A DNA stretch of 64,000 nt from assembly GCA_031213475.1 (NCBI GenBank), contig JARUPZ010000011.1:6943622-7007621 (forward strand). Direction: 5' to 3'. Made by a program: the position numbers and the translations under genes. Shown here piece by piece: positions 1 to 9,130 of this stretch. Each line of letters begins with the position of its first letter. The first letter of the stretch is position 1. Source of the stretch: Nereocystis luetkeana (Eukaryota; Sar; Phaeophyceae; Laminariales; Laminariaceae). The notes under the pieces are model-generated. The model did no database searches, was not told where the DNA came from, and saw nothing but the letters and a program-made list of their open reading frames with translations.

Positions 1-784
1 GCTGTTTTTCGGAGGCCCGTTTGCCGGGCGCTGGCGGTGCGTGCTCCCGTGTGCTGTTTGTGCGCTGTGCGCGTCCCCCCCCCCCCCCCTCTACGTATCG
101 TTTTTTCTTCCTCCGCGCGGACCCGCGAGTTCCCATGATTTTGTGTATCCTGTTTTTTTTTTCTCCAGGGCTCGAGAGGTTGCCGTGTGTTGCGCGATGC
201 CATGGGCAGTGGCAGGGGGGGGGGGGGCAGGGCGGGGGCGTTGGTTTGTGGTTCGACTGGGAGTGTTGAAAATGATAACCAACACAGTTGGGCATGAGAC
301 GGGACGGTCGTGCTTAGAAAACGTTTACGTACGGATATTTATTTTGCCCTCAAAACCTACCAGGTACCAGATGAAATGGTCAAAAATAGCAGGTAAAAAC
401 CCGTAGCATGTACGCGCGATGGAAGTATCACGCACAGCTTGCCAATATGAGTTTCAACGAAATCCTCCACCTCGCAGCTGATAAAATATTTGAAGCTCTC
501 CGTCCTGTGGAGTAAACACCACCAGCGATTGGCCGGGGCGAGCCCCCTTCCACACCGCGGCGACGTCGGCGGTAGTGGTGTCACGCATGCAGGGTTGCGC
601 TCTAAGGAGGCGTCACAGCAGAGCACGCAGTGCGTACCAACTCATAAAACAGCCGATAGTTGTCTTTCTATGTACCAGTAGAAGCCAAAAGCAGAGCTTC
701 AAGCACCCTGAACGGCGTCACCCCCCCCCCCCCCCCGCCTCCCCCCCCCTCCCCTCTCCCCCCCGTTCTCCCTCCTGCCCCCGG
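1..784. other. left-edge non-coding stretch
   Basis: No convincing exon. It contains C runs (77-89, 721-736), a G run (215-227) and a short plus-strand reading frame around 410-513 that reads QLANMSFNEILHLAADKIF before a stop. That frame resembles a peptide frame near 42595-42640 (QLEQMSFDEVLDL) and may be a remnant of an unrecognised repeat. The missing upstream exons of the 4291 exonuclease gene were looked for here and not found, so they probably lie left of the window. Confidence 0.4.
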
Positions 785-871
785 CTCCGTCCCGGCATTG
801 TAGGGATGTGAGGGTCCATGGTCATACGACTACGGCCATGCATAAAAATGAGAACCCCCCCCCCCCCCCCC
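785..871 (+). mobile_element. SINE-like element, 5'-truncated copy
   Basis: Contains the 3' third of the family (CCGTCCCGGCATTGTAGGGA, then GGTCATACGACTACGGCCAT), ends AAAATGAGAA and runs into 17 C residues. Only about 70 bp of body remains, so it is heavily 5'-truncated. A fuller copy follows immediately. Confidence 0.75.
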
Positions 872-878
872 TCCTTCC

Positions 879-1107
879 GACCTTAGTAGGATGCATCTCA
901 CCCTTCATGCGACTCGCCCCAACACCTCACGTTTCGCTTCGCGCTCGGTGCAAGCAAATGTCTGCCTCGTCGGTGAAAACACGACGCGCTCCGTCCCGGC
1001 ATTGTAGGGATGCGAGGGTCTATGGTCATACGACTGCGGCCACGCATGAGATCGAGTACATCTCTCCTATCGAGTACAGCCCCTCCCCCCCCCCCCCCCC
1101 CCCCCCC
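879..1107 (+). mobile_element. SINE-like element
   Basis: Runs from the TTAGTAGGATGC box through CTCACGTTTCGCTTCGCGCT and GGCATTGTAGGGATGCGAGG to a doubled tail (GATCGAGTACATCTCTCCTA, then TCGAGTACAG) and a C run of about 24. The LINE body begins directly after the C run. Either this element inserted at the LINE's left end, or the LINE truncated at its tail. Confidence 0.8.
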
Positions 1108-1130
1108 AATTCTTGAATTAAAAGGCAAGC

Positions 1131-1550
1131 AAACTGAATGAGAGCATTGGACAGTATGGGGAAGTAACAAAAAGTAAGAATGGGGAAGAGATGTTGAAGT
1201 TCCTCAAACACAACGAGATGAAGACGTTGAACGACAGAGTAAAAAAGGCAGAACCGGAATGGACTAGACAGTGCATACAAAAAGGAGAAAACTCTATCCT
1301 TGACTTTATAGTAGTAGAAAACGGAAGTGGGAAGGAAACAGAACTACATGTATGCGCAGCGGACGTAGGAACTACGGATCACTGTCTAATATGGACAGGC
1401 AGTCGACAGACAAGAGTTATCAAACAAAGACGAGGTAGGAAATTACACAGATGGAGAATAGATAAACTAGAAGTAGAAGAGAAACGGGAAGAGTTCCAAG
1501 AAGAGATGGCCAAAAATGCAGAGCAGTTTTCCGAGTTATTGGAAGAATAG
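1131..1550 (+). pseudogene. LINE apurinic/apyrimidinic-type endonuclease, C-terminal remnant
   Basis: Reads through LLKFLKHNE-like sequence (residues MLKFLKHNEMKTLND from 1191), then SILDFIVV and GTTDHCLIW. The last matches the C-terminal strand and catalytic S/T-D-H motif of exonuclease-endonuclease-phosphatase domains found in LINEs. The N-terminal half, with the first catalytic Glu and Asp, is absent. The frame stops at 1548-1550. The reading continues in another frame from about 1551 (GTTRNDIERDD), so at least one indel separates this part from the next. Confidence 0.75.
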
Positions 1551-1551
1551 G

Positions 1552-2275
1552 TACTACAAGGAACGATATAGAGAGGGATGATGCAGGAGCTAGGATAATA
1601 GAAGGATGGGAGAAGTTGGTCAAGACCACAGCAAGTAAAGTAATAGGGAAAAAGTTGATAGTATGCAACAGAGCAGTAAAATGGTGGGATGAAGAAGTAA
1701 AAGAGGCTATAACAATAAGGAGAAAGGCACACGCAAGGTATACATCGAGCAAAACTACAACAGGATGGGAGGAATATGATGTAGCTAGAAAGAAAGTAAA
1801 AGAGATGGTAGAGAAGAGGAAGAAAGGGATATGGAAAGACGTAGTAAATAAAACGAATGAAGACTTTGAGGGAGGGATGAAGCAGATGTGGGTGGGGATA
1901 AAAGGGATACTGGGCAAACAAGCAGGAGAGGCTGACACGGGAATAGCTACCTTAAGAGCACAGAACGGTAAAATGGTTAGTAGTTCGAAGGGAAAAAGGG
2001 AAGCACTTGTCGAGCATTACCGTAAGCTAGGAACACCCACAGCCAACGAAACGTTCGACACAGAATTCGAGAAGGAAATCAACGCGTGGGCAGAGGCGAA
2101 CGTAGACGCATCAGAAAGGGAAGACAGTGGTTCGGAAGGGTTACAGAGAGAGTTCACTAGGGAAGAGGTAAAAAAATGTGTAGCTAAACTTAAGAATAGA
2201 AAAGCAGCAGGGGCAGACCAAATAGTGAATGAATTTATGAAGTACGGGGGAGAAGGGGAATGCTTACCATGCTGA
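1552..2275 (+). pseudogene. LINE linker between endonuclease and reverse transcriptase
   Basis: Basic, helix-rich segment (VKWWDEEVKEAI; RKKVKEMVEKRKKGIWKDVV) ending in KLKNRKAAGADQIVNEFMK. That last motif is the conserved K(N)-x-K(A/S)-x-G-x-D/P-x-I/V-x-x-E lead-in of LINE reverse transcriptases. The frame then runs into a stop after YGGEGE. The continuation (MLTMLIMLYNWIWKN) is in a different frame, overlapping at 2260-2275, so a single-base indel is likely. Confidence 0.8.
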
Positions 2276-2952
2276 TTATGTTGTATAACTGGATATGGAA
2301 AAACGAGTACGCACCCAGGAGGTGGAGAGAAGGAGTAGTAGTAAACTTATTCAAGAAAGGAGATAAGGCTGACCCGGGGAACTATAGAGGGATAACGCTA
2401 CTAAGCACAGTTACTGTAGGCAAAACATTTTGTAAGATTTTGAACGATAGAATGGGAACGATGATGGAGAAGGAAGACAAAATAAGCGAAGGGCAAGCAG
2501 GGTTTAGGCCAAACCGTAGCTGCGTAGACCATGTGTACACTCTAGGTAAGATAATCCAAGGTGGGAAAGACGCGGGACTACCAACGTACTGTTTATTTCT
2601 AGATGTACAGAAGGCCTACGACACAGTATGGAGAAATGGATTGTGGAAAAAACTATGGGAAATAGGAATCAGAGGAAAGATGTGGAGAATGATGAAAAAG
2701 ATGACGGCATGTGCGAGAAGTGCTGTGATGCTGGACGGGGAAATATCGAAGTATGTTGATATTTTACAAGGAGTTGCACAGGGATGTACGCTGTCACCCA
2801 ACCTATTCAAGATATATATTAACGACCTGATAGTAGCAGTTGAAGCAGCAAGGCAGGGAGTCACGGTGAGGGAAGATACAGTGTCGGGATTGATGTTTGC
2901 TGATGACTTCGTGGGGATATCAGAAACACCCGAAGGATTGCAATACAAATAG
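2260..2952 (+). pseudogene. LINE reverse transcriptase domain
   Basis: Carries the fingers/palm motifs in order: GNYRGITLLSTVTVGK, GQAGFRPNRSCVDHV, motif A FLDVQKAYDTVW, motif B GVAQGCTLSPNLFKIYINDL and motif C GLMFADDFVG. All three catalytic aspartates (one in A, two in FADD) are present, so the domain is intact at the active site. Just after it, the frame hits TAG at 2950; the expected continuation IQIENALEYTKKW is one base out of frame. Confidence 0.9.
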
Positions 2953-3347
2953 AGAACGCGCTAGAATACACTAAGAAATGGAGGGTGACGGAGAACGTCA
3001 AGAAATGCGCAGTAGTTGTTTGTGACGAAGATAAGGTGAACCCGATAAATTTCAGTTGGAAGTGGGGAGAAGATGAATTGCCGATCGTAGACCAGTATAC
3101 GTACCTTGGCGTAGAGATCTCAAAAGACTGCTCTTGGGATACACATATAGCAAAAGTAATAGGAAAGGGTAAAGCACACATAGGCAAGATGGATGCGATC
3201 CTAACAGACTCGCACCTTGACACCAGGATTAAGAGATGTATCCTGATGAATGTGAATAGTACCAAAGCTAGAATATGCAGGAGAAGTATGGGAAGGGAAT
3301 GCGAAACTCGTAAAACAGTTGGAAACAGTACAGATGACAGCAGCTAA
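2946..3347 (+). pseudogene. LINE reverse transcriptase thumb region
   Basis: IENALEYTKKWRVTENVKKC, then the YTYLGVEIS motif common downstream of LINE reverse transcriptase domains. The frame is lost around 3255-3265. In another frame the reading continues as PKLEYAGEVWEGNAKLVKQL up to the next break. Confidence 0.75.
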
Positions 3348-3349
3348 AA

Positions 3350-4239
3350 AAATCCCAAGATGCTCAAGTACGACTAGTAATACAGTATCAAGAGCAGAAC
3401 TGGGAATGCACCCACTCAAGACAAACAGGGATATGAGAAAGTTGAAATGACAATATAAAGTAAGGAACATGCCAAAAAAGAGGTTGCCGGCCATAGTTGA
3501 TAAAGCTATATGGGAGAAAGTAACAAAAGGGCGAACTGGAATAAGGTGGGATAGCGTAGTTGAGAAAGTATGGAAGGATATAGGGGGAAACCAAGAAGAG
3601 GTGATGTCCGCCGGGAAGTTTGGGAGGTACAAGGCAGAAGTAGAAGAAGTGATAGAAAGAAGGGAAAGGCTACCGCTAAGAAACATGGTGGAACCGGAAA
3701 AAACACTTGCGGAGATATACGGGGGATTGAGGGAAGGAATAGGAATGAAAACGTATTTGCACGGCCCAATGGACTTCGCGAAAACGCTGAAACTGCGCTT
3801 TCGTGTAGGTGATCTGGACCTGCCAGAAAGAAGAACGAGGTATACCAGTAGCCGGGAGGAGGAGGAAATAGATGCTCAGATGTGCCCGTTTGGCAAAGCG
3901 ATAGAGAGTAGAACTCACATAGTAGGAGAATGTGAAATATACAAGGAGGAACGGGATGTGTTAGAAGAGGAGATGAGGGAAATAGAAGAATGTGACATGG
4001 AGAAGTTTGACACACTAGATAGCAGCGAGAAAACGATCGCTATCCTAGGAGATAGATGGTGGCCACAGGCGGCCAAACAGGAAGGGGATAAGATTAGCAA
4101 AAAGTTTCTATGTAATATATGGAAACAACGTAATGAGCGCCCAATTGTTGGAGGTGTCTCTATTAGGAGTAGGAACGGTGCTCCGTCTCGAAAGGGATGC
4201 GTGGTCAATGGTCAAATGACAAAGGCAAGCAACAAATGA
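3350..4239 (+). pseudogene. LINE C-terminal region with zinc-binding-like motif
   Basis: Opens with AAKKIPRCSSTTSNT-like sequence. A TGA at about 3446 sits inside KLK-stop-QYKVRNMP, where Trp would fit. The distal part has CPFGKAIESRTHIVGEC (about 3885-3935), which looks like the zinc-binding segment at the C-terminus of plant and algal LINEs but lacks the second Cys of CPxC. The frame ends TKASNK at 4239, five bases before the poly(C) tail. Confidence 0.75.
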
Positions 4240-4244
4240 GTACG

Positions 4245-4290
4245 CCCCCCCCCCCCCCCCTCCCCCCTCCCCCGCCTCCCGGCCACGCAG
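4245..4290 (+). promoter_or_regulatory. poly(C) tail doubling as polypyrimidine tract of a splice acceptor
   Basis: The LINE's C tail (4245-4260) and the following TCCCCCCTCCCCCGCCTCCC run straight into GGCCACGCAG, the acceptor of the exonuclease exon at 4291. All pyrimidines expected upstream of the AG are therefore retrotransposon tail or its decay product. Confidence 0.6.
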
Positions 4291-4733
4291 GTGGCAACCG
4301 GCACAGACGTGTTCCTCTTCGACCTCGACGCCATCTGCGGCTACAGCGGCAGAAACGGTCATGCTAGCGGTCACGCCAACGGACACACATACGGTCGTGG
4401 TAGAGGTGGCGGTAGCAGGCCTCCTTCCTGGAGAAAACCTTCGCTGCCGCCGAGACGAGACGAGCTCGCCCAACGGTTCGACAGTACGATCGGCGCCCTC
4501 TTCGCGTCCCCACGAATCGTGAAGCTGGGCTTCTCCTTGGACAATGACGCGGCCACTCTCCGCAAGACCTGGCCGCACGTGCGAGGGTTTCGACGAGTGG
4601 TGGCGGTGCTGGAGGTGGGGGAGCTCGGGGAGACAGCGTTCGGGCGGACGACGCCGTCTCTGACGAGCACGTGCGAGGCGTGGTTGGGCAAGCCATTGGA
4701 TAAGACGGAGTGTGCGTCCAAGTGGAACTTAAG
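4291..4733 (+). CDS. exonuclease exon A
   Basis: Acceptor GGCCACGCAG before 4291; donor AAG-GTGATT after 4733. Reading GTG at 4291 as a start codon would be wrong; it is an internal Val codon after a phase-0 intron. Covers motif II and the PLDKTE linker. Confidence 0.8.
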
Positions 4734-4777
4734 GTGATTGTACTTTTTATAGCACTACACATTTATACCCAGTACAT

Positions 4778-4832
<55 letters not shown>

Positions 4833-7800
4833 TTGTTGGTGTTGTCTTCACATGAAATCGTCCTTTCCATCCAGCTTCCATCAGTACACCCAGTGTCCGT
4901 CCTGATTCCTTATCCTAGAGAGATACCGATTCTGTGGCCACAGACTGTGAGGCAGAGGAAGACCAAAAAATATTAACAATAAATCGCAAATTCAAATGCC
5001 AAGCAAGTGGAATGCCGGCCGACCGGGTACGAGAACACAACGACACAAGCAAGACCGGAAAAATGAGAACATGTGTGCACTTGTTTAGAACTAACTATAA
5101 ATTCGTTTGGGGATGTTCGGTGTTATATATGTCCACTTACGTATTTTCATGAACGTTGCAAAGTGGAAGCGCGAGAGGTACTGTAAAATCAAGATGTATA
5201 TATGTATATATGTATATATGTATATATGTATATATATTTGTTATGTTTCGACACACTCTCGAGAGGGTCGACAGGGAGAGGTCGTCCGGTCGCTGTCATC
5301 TTGATGACCATCCCGTCGATTTTTTCTTTTATACTGGTACCTGGTATATATACCTGGTATATAGATGTATATATATATATTCGTACCTGGTAGAAGGTTT
5401 CCCCCTCGGAATTGTGGCTGACTTCAAAGCCCGGGGGGTGTCGCGAGCTGAGAAGGGAGTTCACAGCTAGCAGGCGTTTGTCTTCTCGTACCAGCCAGCC
5501 ACTACTGTAGTCGTACGTAGCCACCGGGTAAGAACGAATAACATGAAAACAAAGTGTTGAAAGCTAGAGAAAAAAGAGTAGCCACCGGGAAGGTAACCGC
5601 TGCAAGTAACACCGACCAGCCCAAACGAGTTTACAGTTACTTTTATTTATTTACCTCGTAGAACATAGTTCCCTGGTGTAAAGTACTTTGAAATAGCTGG
5701 AATGCTACGATCTATGAACAGTAAAATTCTCCGTAGAGTGCGTATCATTTCTAACGTCAAGCCTCACAGAAAGTGGAATGTCTGTTTCGAACCATTCGAG
5801 TTTTTATTGTGATGGGACTACCGACGTAGTACGTAAGGGTTTTATGCTGGTAGGAGGCGGGGAGGACGGGAAGAGGGGGGGTCACCCTCAAGCACCTCGT
5901 GCTTGGTGTGCGTAGCTGCGCGTGTAGGGCGGAGGCACACGAGCAAACGGGACGACACTGCCCGCTGCCGATTGGTAGGTCGAGACTAACTCTACTGTTG
6001 TGGTTTGGAAATGTAATGCTTGCCTCGTGTAATAGTTCTTGTAGTGTAAAGCGTTTTTGGTTGAAACGGCACGACACTATTAATAGCAGAACAATTCGTA
6101 GAATATTCAGCGTTGTTTATGTACTAAGAATAGAATATGTGCGCGTTCCGCAGGTATTACATACACGTGTCCTGAAAAAAATCAGGCGGGGGGGGGGGGG
6201 GGGGATGAATACACGATCCCCTTGTAAGGCGTGTTTTTTTGTCGAGCCACTTGTAAAATATCTACGCGGCAGTAAGCGAGTGTACCGGTAGGTTTTGTTC
6301 TACTGGGGTTCTTCTGTATTTATGCTTCTGCCCCCCATCGCTGTATTCGCAGGTGGTCACACCGGAATAACACATCAATTGATTCGACGCTGTCATCCAT
6401 AAGCAAGAAAGCAGGAGCACAGTGCCGATGCCTGCCTCACTAGCGGTTCTTAGTAGGATGCAGCTCGTCCCTCATGCGACTCGCCGAACACCTCACGGCG
6501 CTTCGCGCTTGGCGCAATTAGCAATGTTGGGTTGATTTCCTGTAAAAATCTGACGTGCTCCGTCCCGGAATTGTAGGGATGGCAGGATCTATAGATATAT
6601 ATGACTACGGCCATGCATGATATCGAGTAGACCCCCACCCCCCCGTACGTTCTTCCCCTCCCCCCCTCTCTGCGAGGGCCTATGGCCATACGACCATAGC
6701 TATGAATGGTATCGAGTACACCCCCCCCTCTCCCCGCTGGCGATTAGCGCTGGGTCTCGATCCTGCGGCTTCTTGCCCTCCCTCCTTGCCCCCCCCCACC
6801 CACCCCCCCCCTTTTTGAACACGCCTCCTTGTCTTGAATGCTCGCGTGTGTATGTGCATTTGTCTGCGCGTTTGCATGCTAACTCGAACTCGCGTTTGTT
6901 TTTGGATCTCTATGCGCGTTTGTCGTGTTGCCTTATGTTGTGTTGTGCTGTGCTGTGCTGTGCTCGTTTGCGTTTTGTGTAAAACGGCAGACCCTTCACG
7001 GTGGACCAGGTGAGATACGCGGCGTTGGATGCCCACTGCCTCGTCGGCATCTTCGAGGAGATGCTGCTGGAGAGGCGCGGAATGGTGCCAGAAATTGGTG
7101 GGTTGGTTGATGTGTTGGTTGGTTGATGTGTTGGTCGGTTGGTTGGTTGATTGGTCAAATGCGGTTCATGATCGGGGTAGCTCTTTTAGCCCGAACCATT
7201 ATCACTGGGACCGCCCGGGATCATTAACCCAATATTGTTGTAATGCCATTTTTACGGGGGGCCGTAGTAAATAGGACCTATGGCACTCACAAAACCTATA
7301 TATTCACCTATTTTTACTACTGTAACACTATCAGGTCCTGTTTACCATGGCCCCCCGTACTTGTTGTTTGGCAAGAGCAGTTCGTGGTACAACGTAGAGT
7401 AATACGGATGCCCAGAGTGTTCAGGACTCATCATATACCCAAACTACTACACCCCGGTATTTCTTTTTAATTACCTGGTACCTGGTATATATTTTTAATC
7501 ATCACTTTTACTTTCCAGCCTAGTTCGTACCAAGTGTGGTTAGGAGGAGGATTTTTAGTATTTATTACGCACGATTAGTCTTGATGACTACCTGGTACAC
7601 GAGGAGTGTGTTCCCCCGTCAATAGGCTTCGGGATTTGTTTTAGTCGGCCTGCGCTTTTAAGCTTTCGTCTCCAAAAATAGGTCAGCCTTTTGTAGGACC
7701 GATTGAATGGTCGAAAGCTCAACTTGTGCAAGCTGCGTGATACGTCAGACACGCTCATCCGGCGTACGCGGCGCTTGTTCTCTGTTTTCCATTTTGTTTT

Positions 7801-8879
7801 CCATTTTTATACGTAGTATGGTGTTTTGTGAATGAAAGCTGCCATTGTAGTGGTTGATTTGCAATAGTGTTCATGATACACCCATGTAGGCTTCGGGTTT
7901 TTTTCGTCGGGCCTCCAATTTTTCAGCTCTATCTCATGGGACAGTTTTTTGGGGGTGGGAGGCGCAGAGCTTCTATGCTACCAGTATAATCAAGCGAGAG
8001 GCCTCATAAAAGATTGAAGCGCTACTGCTGTAGGAGTATGATACCCCTGTACAGCAAAAGCACGACGCCGTCAGTCGGTTGTTTTGGTGTGTGAACCGGT
8101 TGTTTAGTTGATCCTGGGTGTGTTGGTCTTTTGTTATTTCGTTTTTTTGGTTGTTTGGTTGGTAGATGGATTGGTTGGTTGGTTGGTTGATTGGTTCGTA
8201 CCACTATGGCCGTAAATATAGGGACCGCTGTGTCTTCATATTAATGTGTGAAATGTCCTTATATTTCCGCCCAGAGCGGTAGGCTGTTGGCGGTTCGACC
8301 GGCGAGTTGGTTGCGCGTTTTGCCGATCAGTGGGTTGGTTGGTTGGTTGGTTGGTTCGGACGATTGGTGGGTTCAACAGGTACGTTGGATGGTTCGTGGG
8401 TTTCGATGGTTGCTGGTTGGTTGATTTGATGGTCTAGTCGGTTGGTCGGTTGGTTAGTTGGTTTGAATGGATGATGAGTGATGAGGTTGGTTGTTCCGGT
8501 TGGTCGGTCGGTTGATTGGTGGTGAGTTGCACTGTTCGATTGGTTGGTTCGCTGGTTCATTCGTTGGTTAGTGAGTAGCGAAATGGTTGGTTGGTTTTCC
8601 GTTCGGTTGATTGGTTTGTTGGTGGGTTGGTTGGCGTCTCGGGCAGACCCCTCTTCGTGGGATTGTGATGAAAGCACAGCCACGCCCATATACCGCGGCG
8701 AAAGCGTTCCTTCGTGGGAGGCCGACAATGGTTTGTTGGCGGCGGCGATTGGCCGAGGCGAGGTCGGGTCGGCATCTTCTGCCTTATTATTTACTGTGTC
8801 GCCGTTTGTTTCTGGTGGTTCTATCTCTTCTCGTCACCCGCTGCTTGGTGTCTCCATATCCCCGCCGTCCCCAGGCTAG
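4291..8879 (+). CDS. 3'-5' exonuclease domain protein (DEDDy, Mut-7/EXD2-like), 5' end outside the window
   Basis: Three joined exons: 4291-4733, 6991-7097 and (less sure) 8647-8879. The visible protein begins inside the nuclease fold, with VATGTDVFLFDLDAI as the strand after motif I. It carries motif II (KLGFSLDNDAATLRK, catalytic Asp), the linker SLTSTCEAWLGKPLDKTE, and motif III VRYAALDAHCLVGIFEEM with the Tyr and Asp of DEDDy nucleases. Motif I (D-x-E) must be in an upstream exon not seen here. The family hydrolyses nucleotides from 3' ends of RNA or DNA using two metal ions; the substrate cannot be told from sequence. A Gly/His/Arg-rich insert (GHASGHANGHTYGRGRGGG) lies between the first strand and motif II. 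Intron phases agree: phase 0 into 4291, phase 2 at 4733/6991 (codon AG-A), phase 1 at 7097/8647. Confidence 0.8.
4780..4832 (+). repeat. (TTG)n microsatellite
   Basis: About 17 uninterrupted TTG units just inside the 5' part of the intron. Confidence 0.95.
5190..5236. repeat. (ATGTATAT)n microsatellite
   Basis: Five tandem ATGTATAT-like units. Confidence 0.85.
6332..6654 (+). mobile_element. SINE-like element, longer copy
   Basis: One of the copies that extends far to the 5' side: CAGGTGGTCACACCGGAA, then TTGATTCGACGCTGTCATCC, TTAGTAGGATGCAGCTC, CTCACGGCGCTTCGCGCTTG and the CGTCCCGGAATTGTAGGGAT box, ending TATCGAGTAG plus C-rich tail. Confidence 0.75.
6669..6731 (+). mobile_element. SINE-like element, 3' fragment
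   Basis: Only CTGCGAGGGCCTATGGCCAT onward, ending GGTATCGAGTACA and a C run. It lies nose to tail with the previous copy. Confidence 0.65.
6991..7097 (+). CDS. exonuclease exon B (motif III)
   Basis: Acceptor AAAACGGCAG; the first base completes the AGA codon from exon A, giving WNLRPFTVDQVRYAALDAHC. The donor is probably ATTG-GTGGGT at 7097/7098, just where the TTGGT simple repeat begins. Confidence 0.8.
7095..7162 (+). repeat. TTGGT-type simple repeat, short block
   Basis: GGTTGGTTGATGTGTTGGTT repeated with variants, beginning at the exon B donor. Confidence 0.8.
7252..7360. mobile_element. MITE family 1, copy 1
   Basis: Left end TTACGGGGGGCCGTAGTAAA with right end CATGGCCCCCCGTA as its inverted partner. 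Interior has the family's CCTATATATT and ATTTTTACTA boxes. Diverged. Confidence 0.75.
8150..8640 (+). repeat. degenerate (TTGG)n array
   Basis: About 490 bp dominated by TTGGTTGG words with many substitutions, interrupted by a MITE (8201-8279). It ends at the acceptor of the probable exon at 8647. Open frames through it (Thr/Asn/Pro-rich on the minus strand) are artefacts of the repeat. Confidence 0.85.
8201..8279. mobile_element. MITE family 2, copy 1
   Basis: 79-bp element between TA dinucleotides at 8199-8200 and 8280-8281. Left end CCACTATGGCCGTAAATATA; right end ATATTTCCGCCCAGAGCGG is its imperfect inverse. It interrupts the TTGG array. A second copy is at 28370-28449. Confidence 0.65.
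8647..8879 (+). CDS. probable last exon of the exonuclease gene
   Basis: Acceptor TCTCGGGCAG at 8646. The phase-1 G of the previous exon plus AC gives GAC, so the protein continues PEI-DPSSWDCDESTATPIYR and ends GVSISPPSPG before TAG at 8877. The composition is low in conserved features (Ser/Pro/Gly-rich). This is supported by phase match and open frame, not by homology. A different downstream exon remains possible. Confidence 0.45.
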
Positions 8880-8907
8880 ACCCCCTTTGCTCTGACTGAC
8901 CCCTCCT

Positions 8908-9004
8908 CCTCGTCCCGGCATTGTAGGGATGTGAGGGTCTATGATCATACGACTGCGGCCATGTAAGAGATCGAGTACATCTCTCTGATCGAGGACACCC
9001 CCTT
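8908..9004 (+). mobile_element. SINE-like element, 5'-truncated copy
   Basis: Starts at CGTCCCGGCATTGTAGGGAT and ends with the doubled tail GATCGAGTACATCTCTCTGA, TCGAGGACA and C run. Confidence 0.75.
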
Positions 9005-9060
9005 CCTTCCCCCCCCCTCCTCTCCCTTACCCCCTACCGCCCACCCACAACGTGCTGTGT

Positions 9061-9130
9061 TGTTGTTGCTGCTCCTGCTGCTGCTGCTGCTGCTGCTGCT
9101 CCTGCTGCTTCTGGTGCTTCCTGCTGACTT
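9061..9130 (+). repeat. (CTG)n-rich microsatellite
   Basis: TGTTGCTGCTCCTGCTGCTG and following units, interrupted by CTC and TTC. Confidence 0.85.

Larger units (their letters stand above)
1109..4260 (+). mobile_element. degenerate APE-type LINE (non-LTR retrotransposon) with poly(C) tail
   Basis: A non-LTR retrotransposon body in the order endonuclease C-terminus, linker, reverse transcriptase, C-terminal Cys/His region. It is 5'-truncated: the endonuclease starts mid-domain and nothing LINE-like is seen left of 1109, where a SINE-like poly(C) tail abuts. The coding frame is broken near 1550, 2265, 2945 and 3260, and by an in-frame TGA at about 3446 where Trp is expected, so this copy is dead. 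It ends CAAATGAGTACG plus 16 C, not poly(A). A second 3' fragment of the same family lies at 24197-24388. The element sits in the intron just before the exonuclease exon at 4291. Family recognition is from reverse transcriptase motifs; the clade was not determined. Confidence 0.9.
4734..6990 (+). other. intron of the exonuclease gene
   Basis: Holds a (TTG)n tract, a TATATG/TATACC simple repeat, several TACCTGGTA words (5338, 5351, 5384), one TATTAATA (6079), two SINE-like copies and C/G runs (6184-6204, 6785-6811). No other exon was recognised. Confidence 0.5.

Noticed and set aside
1379..1938. Minus-strand frames of 170-180 residues rich in Phe, Tyr and Ser
   Set aside because: They are antisense to the LINE coding sequence.
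4291..4737. Stand-alone protein starting with GTG at 4291
   Set aside because: The GTG follows a clear splice acceptor and starts inside a nuclease fold; the following exon completes the motif in phase.
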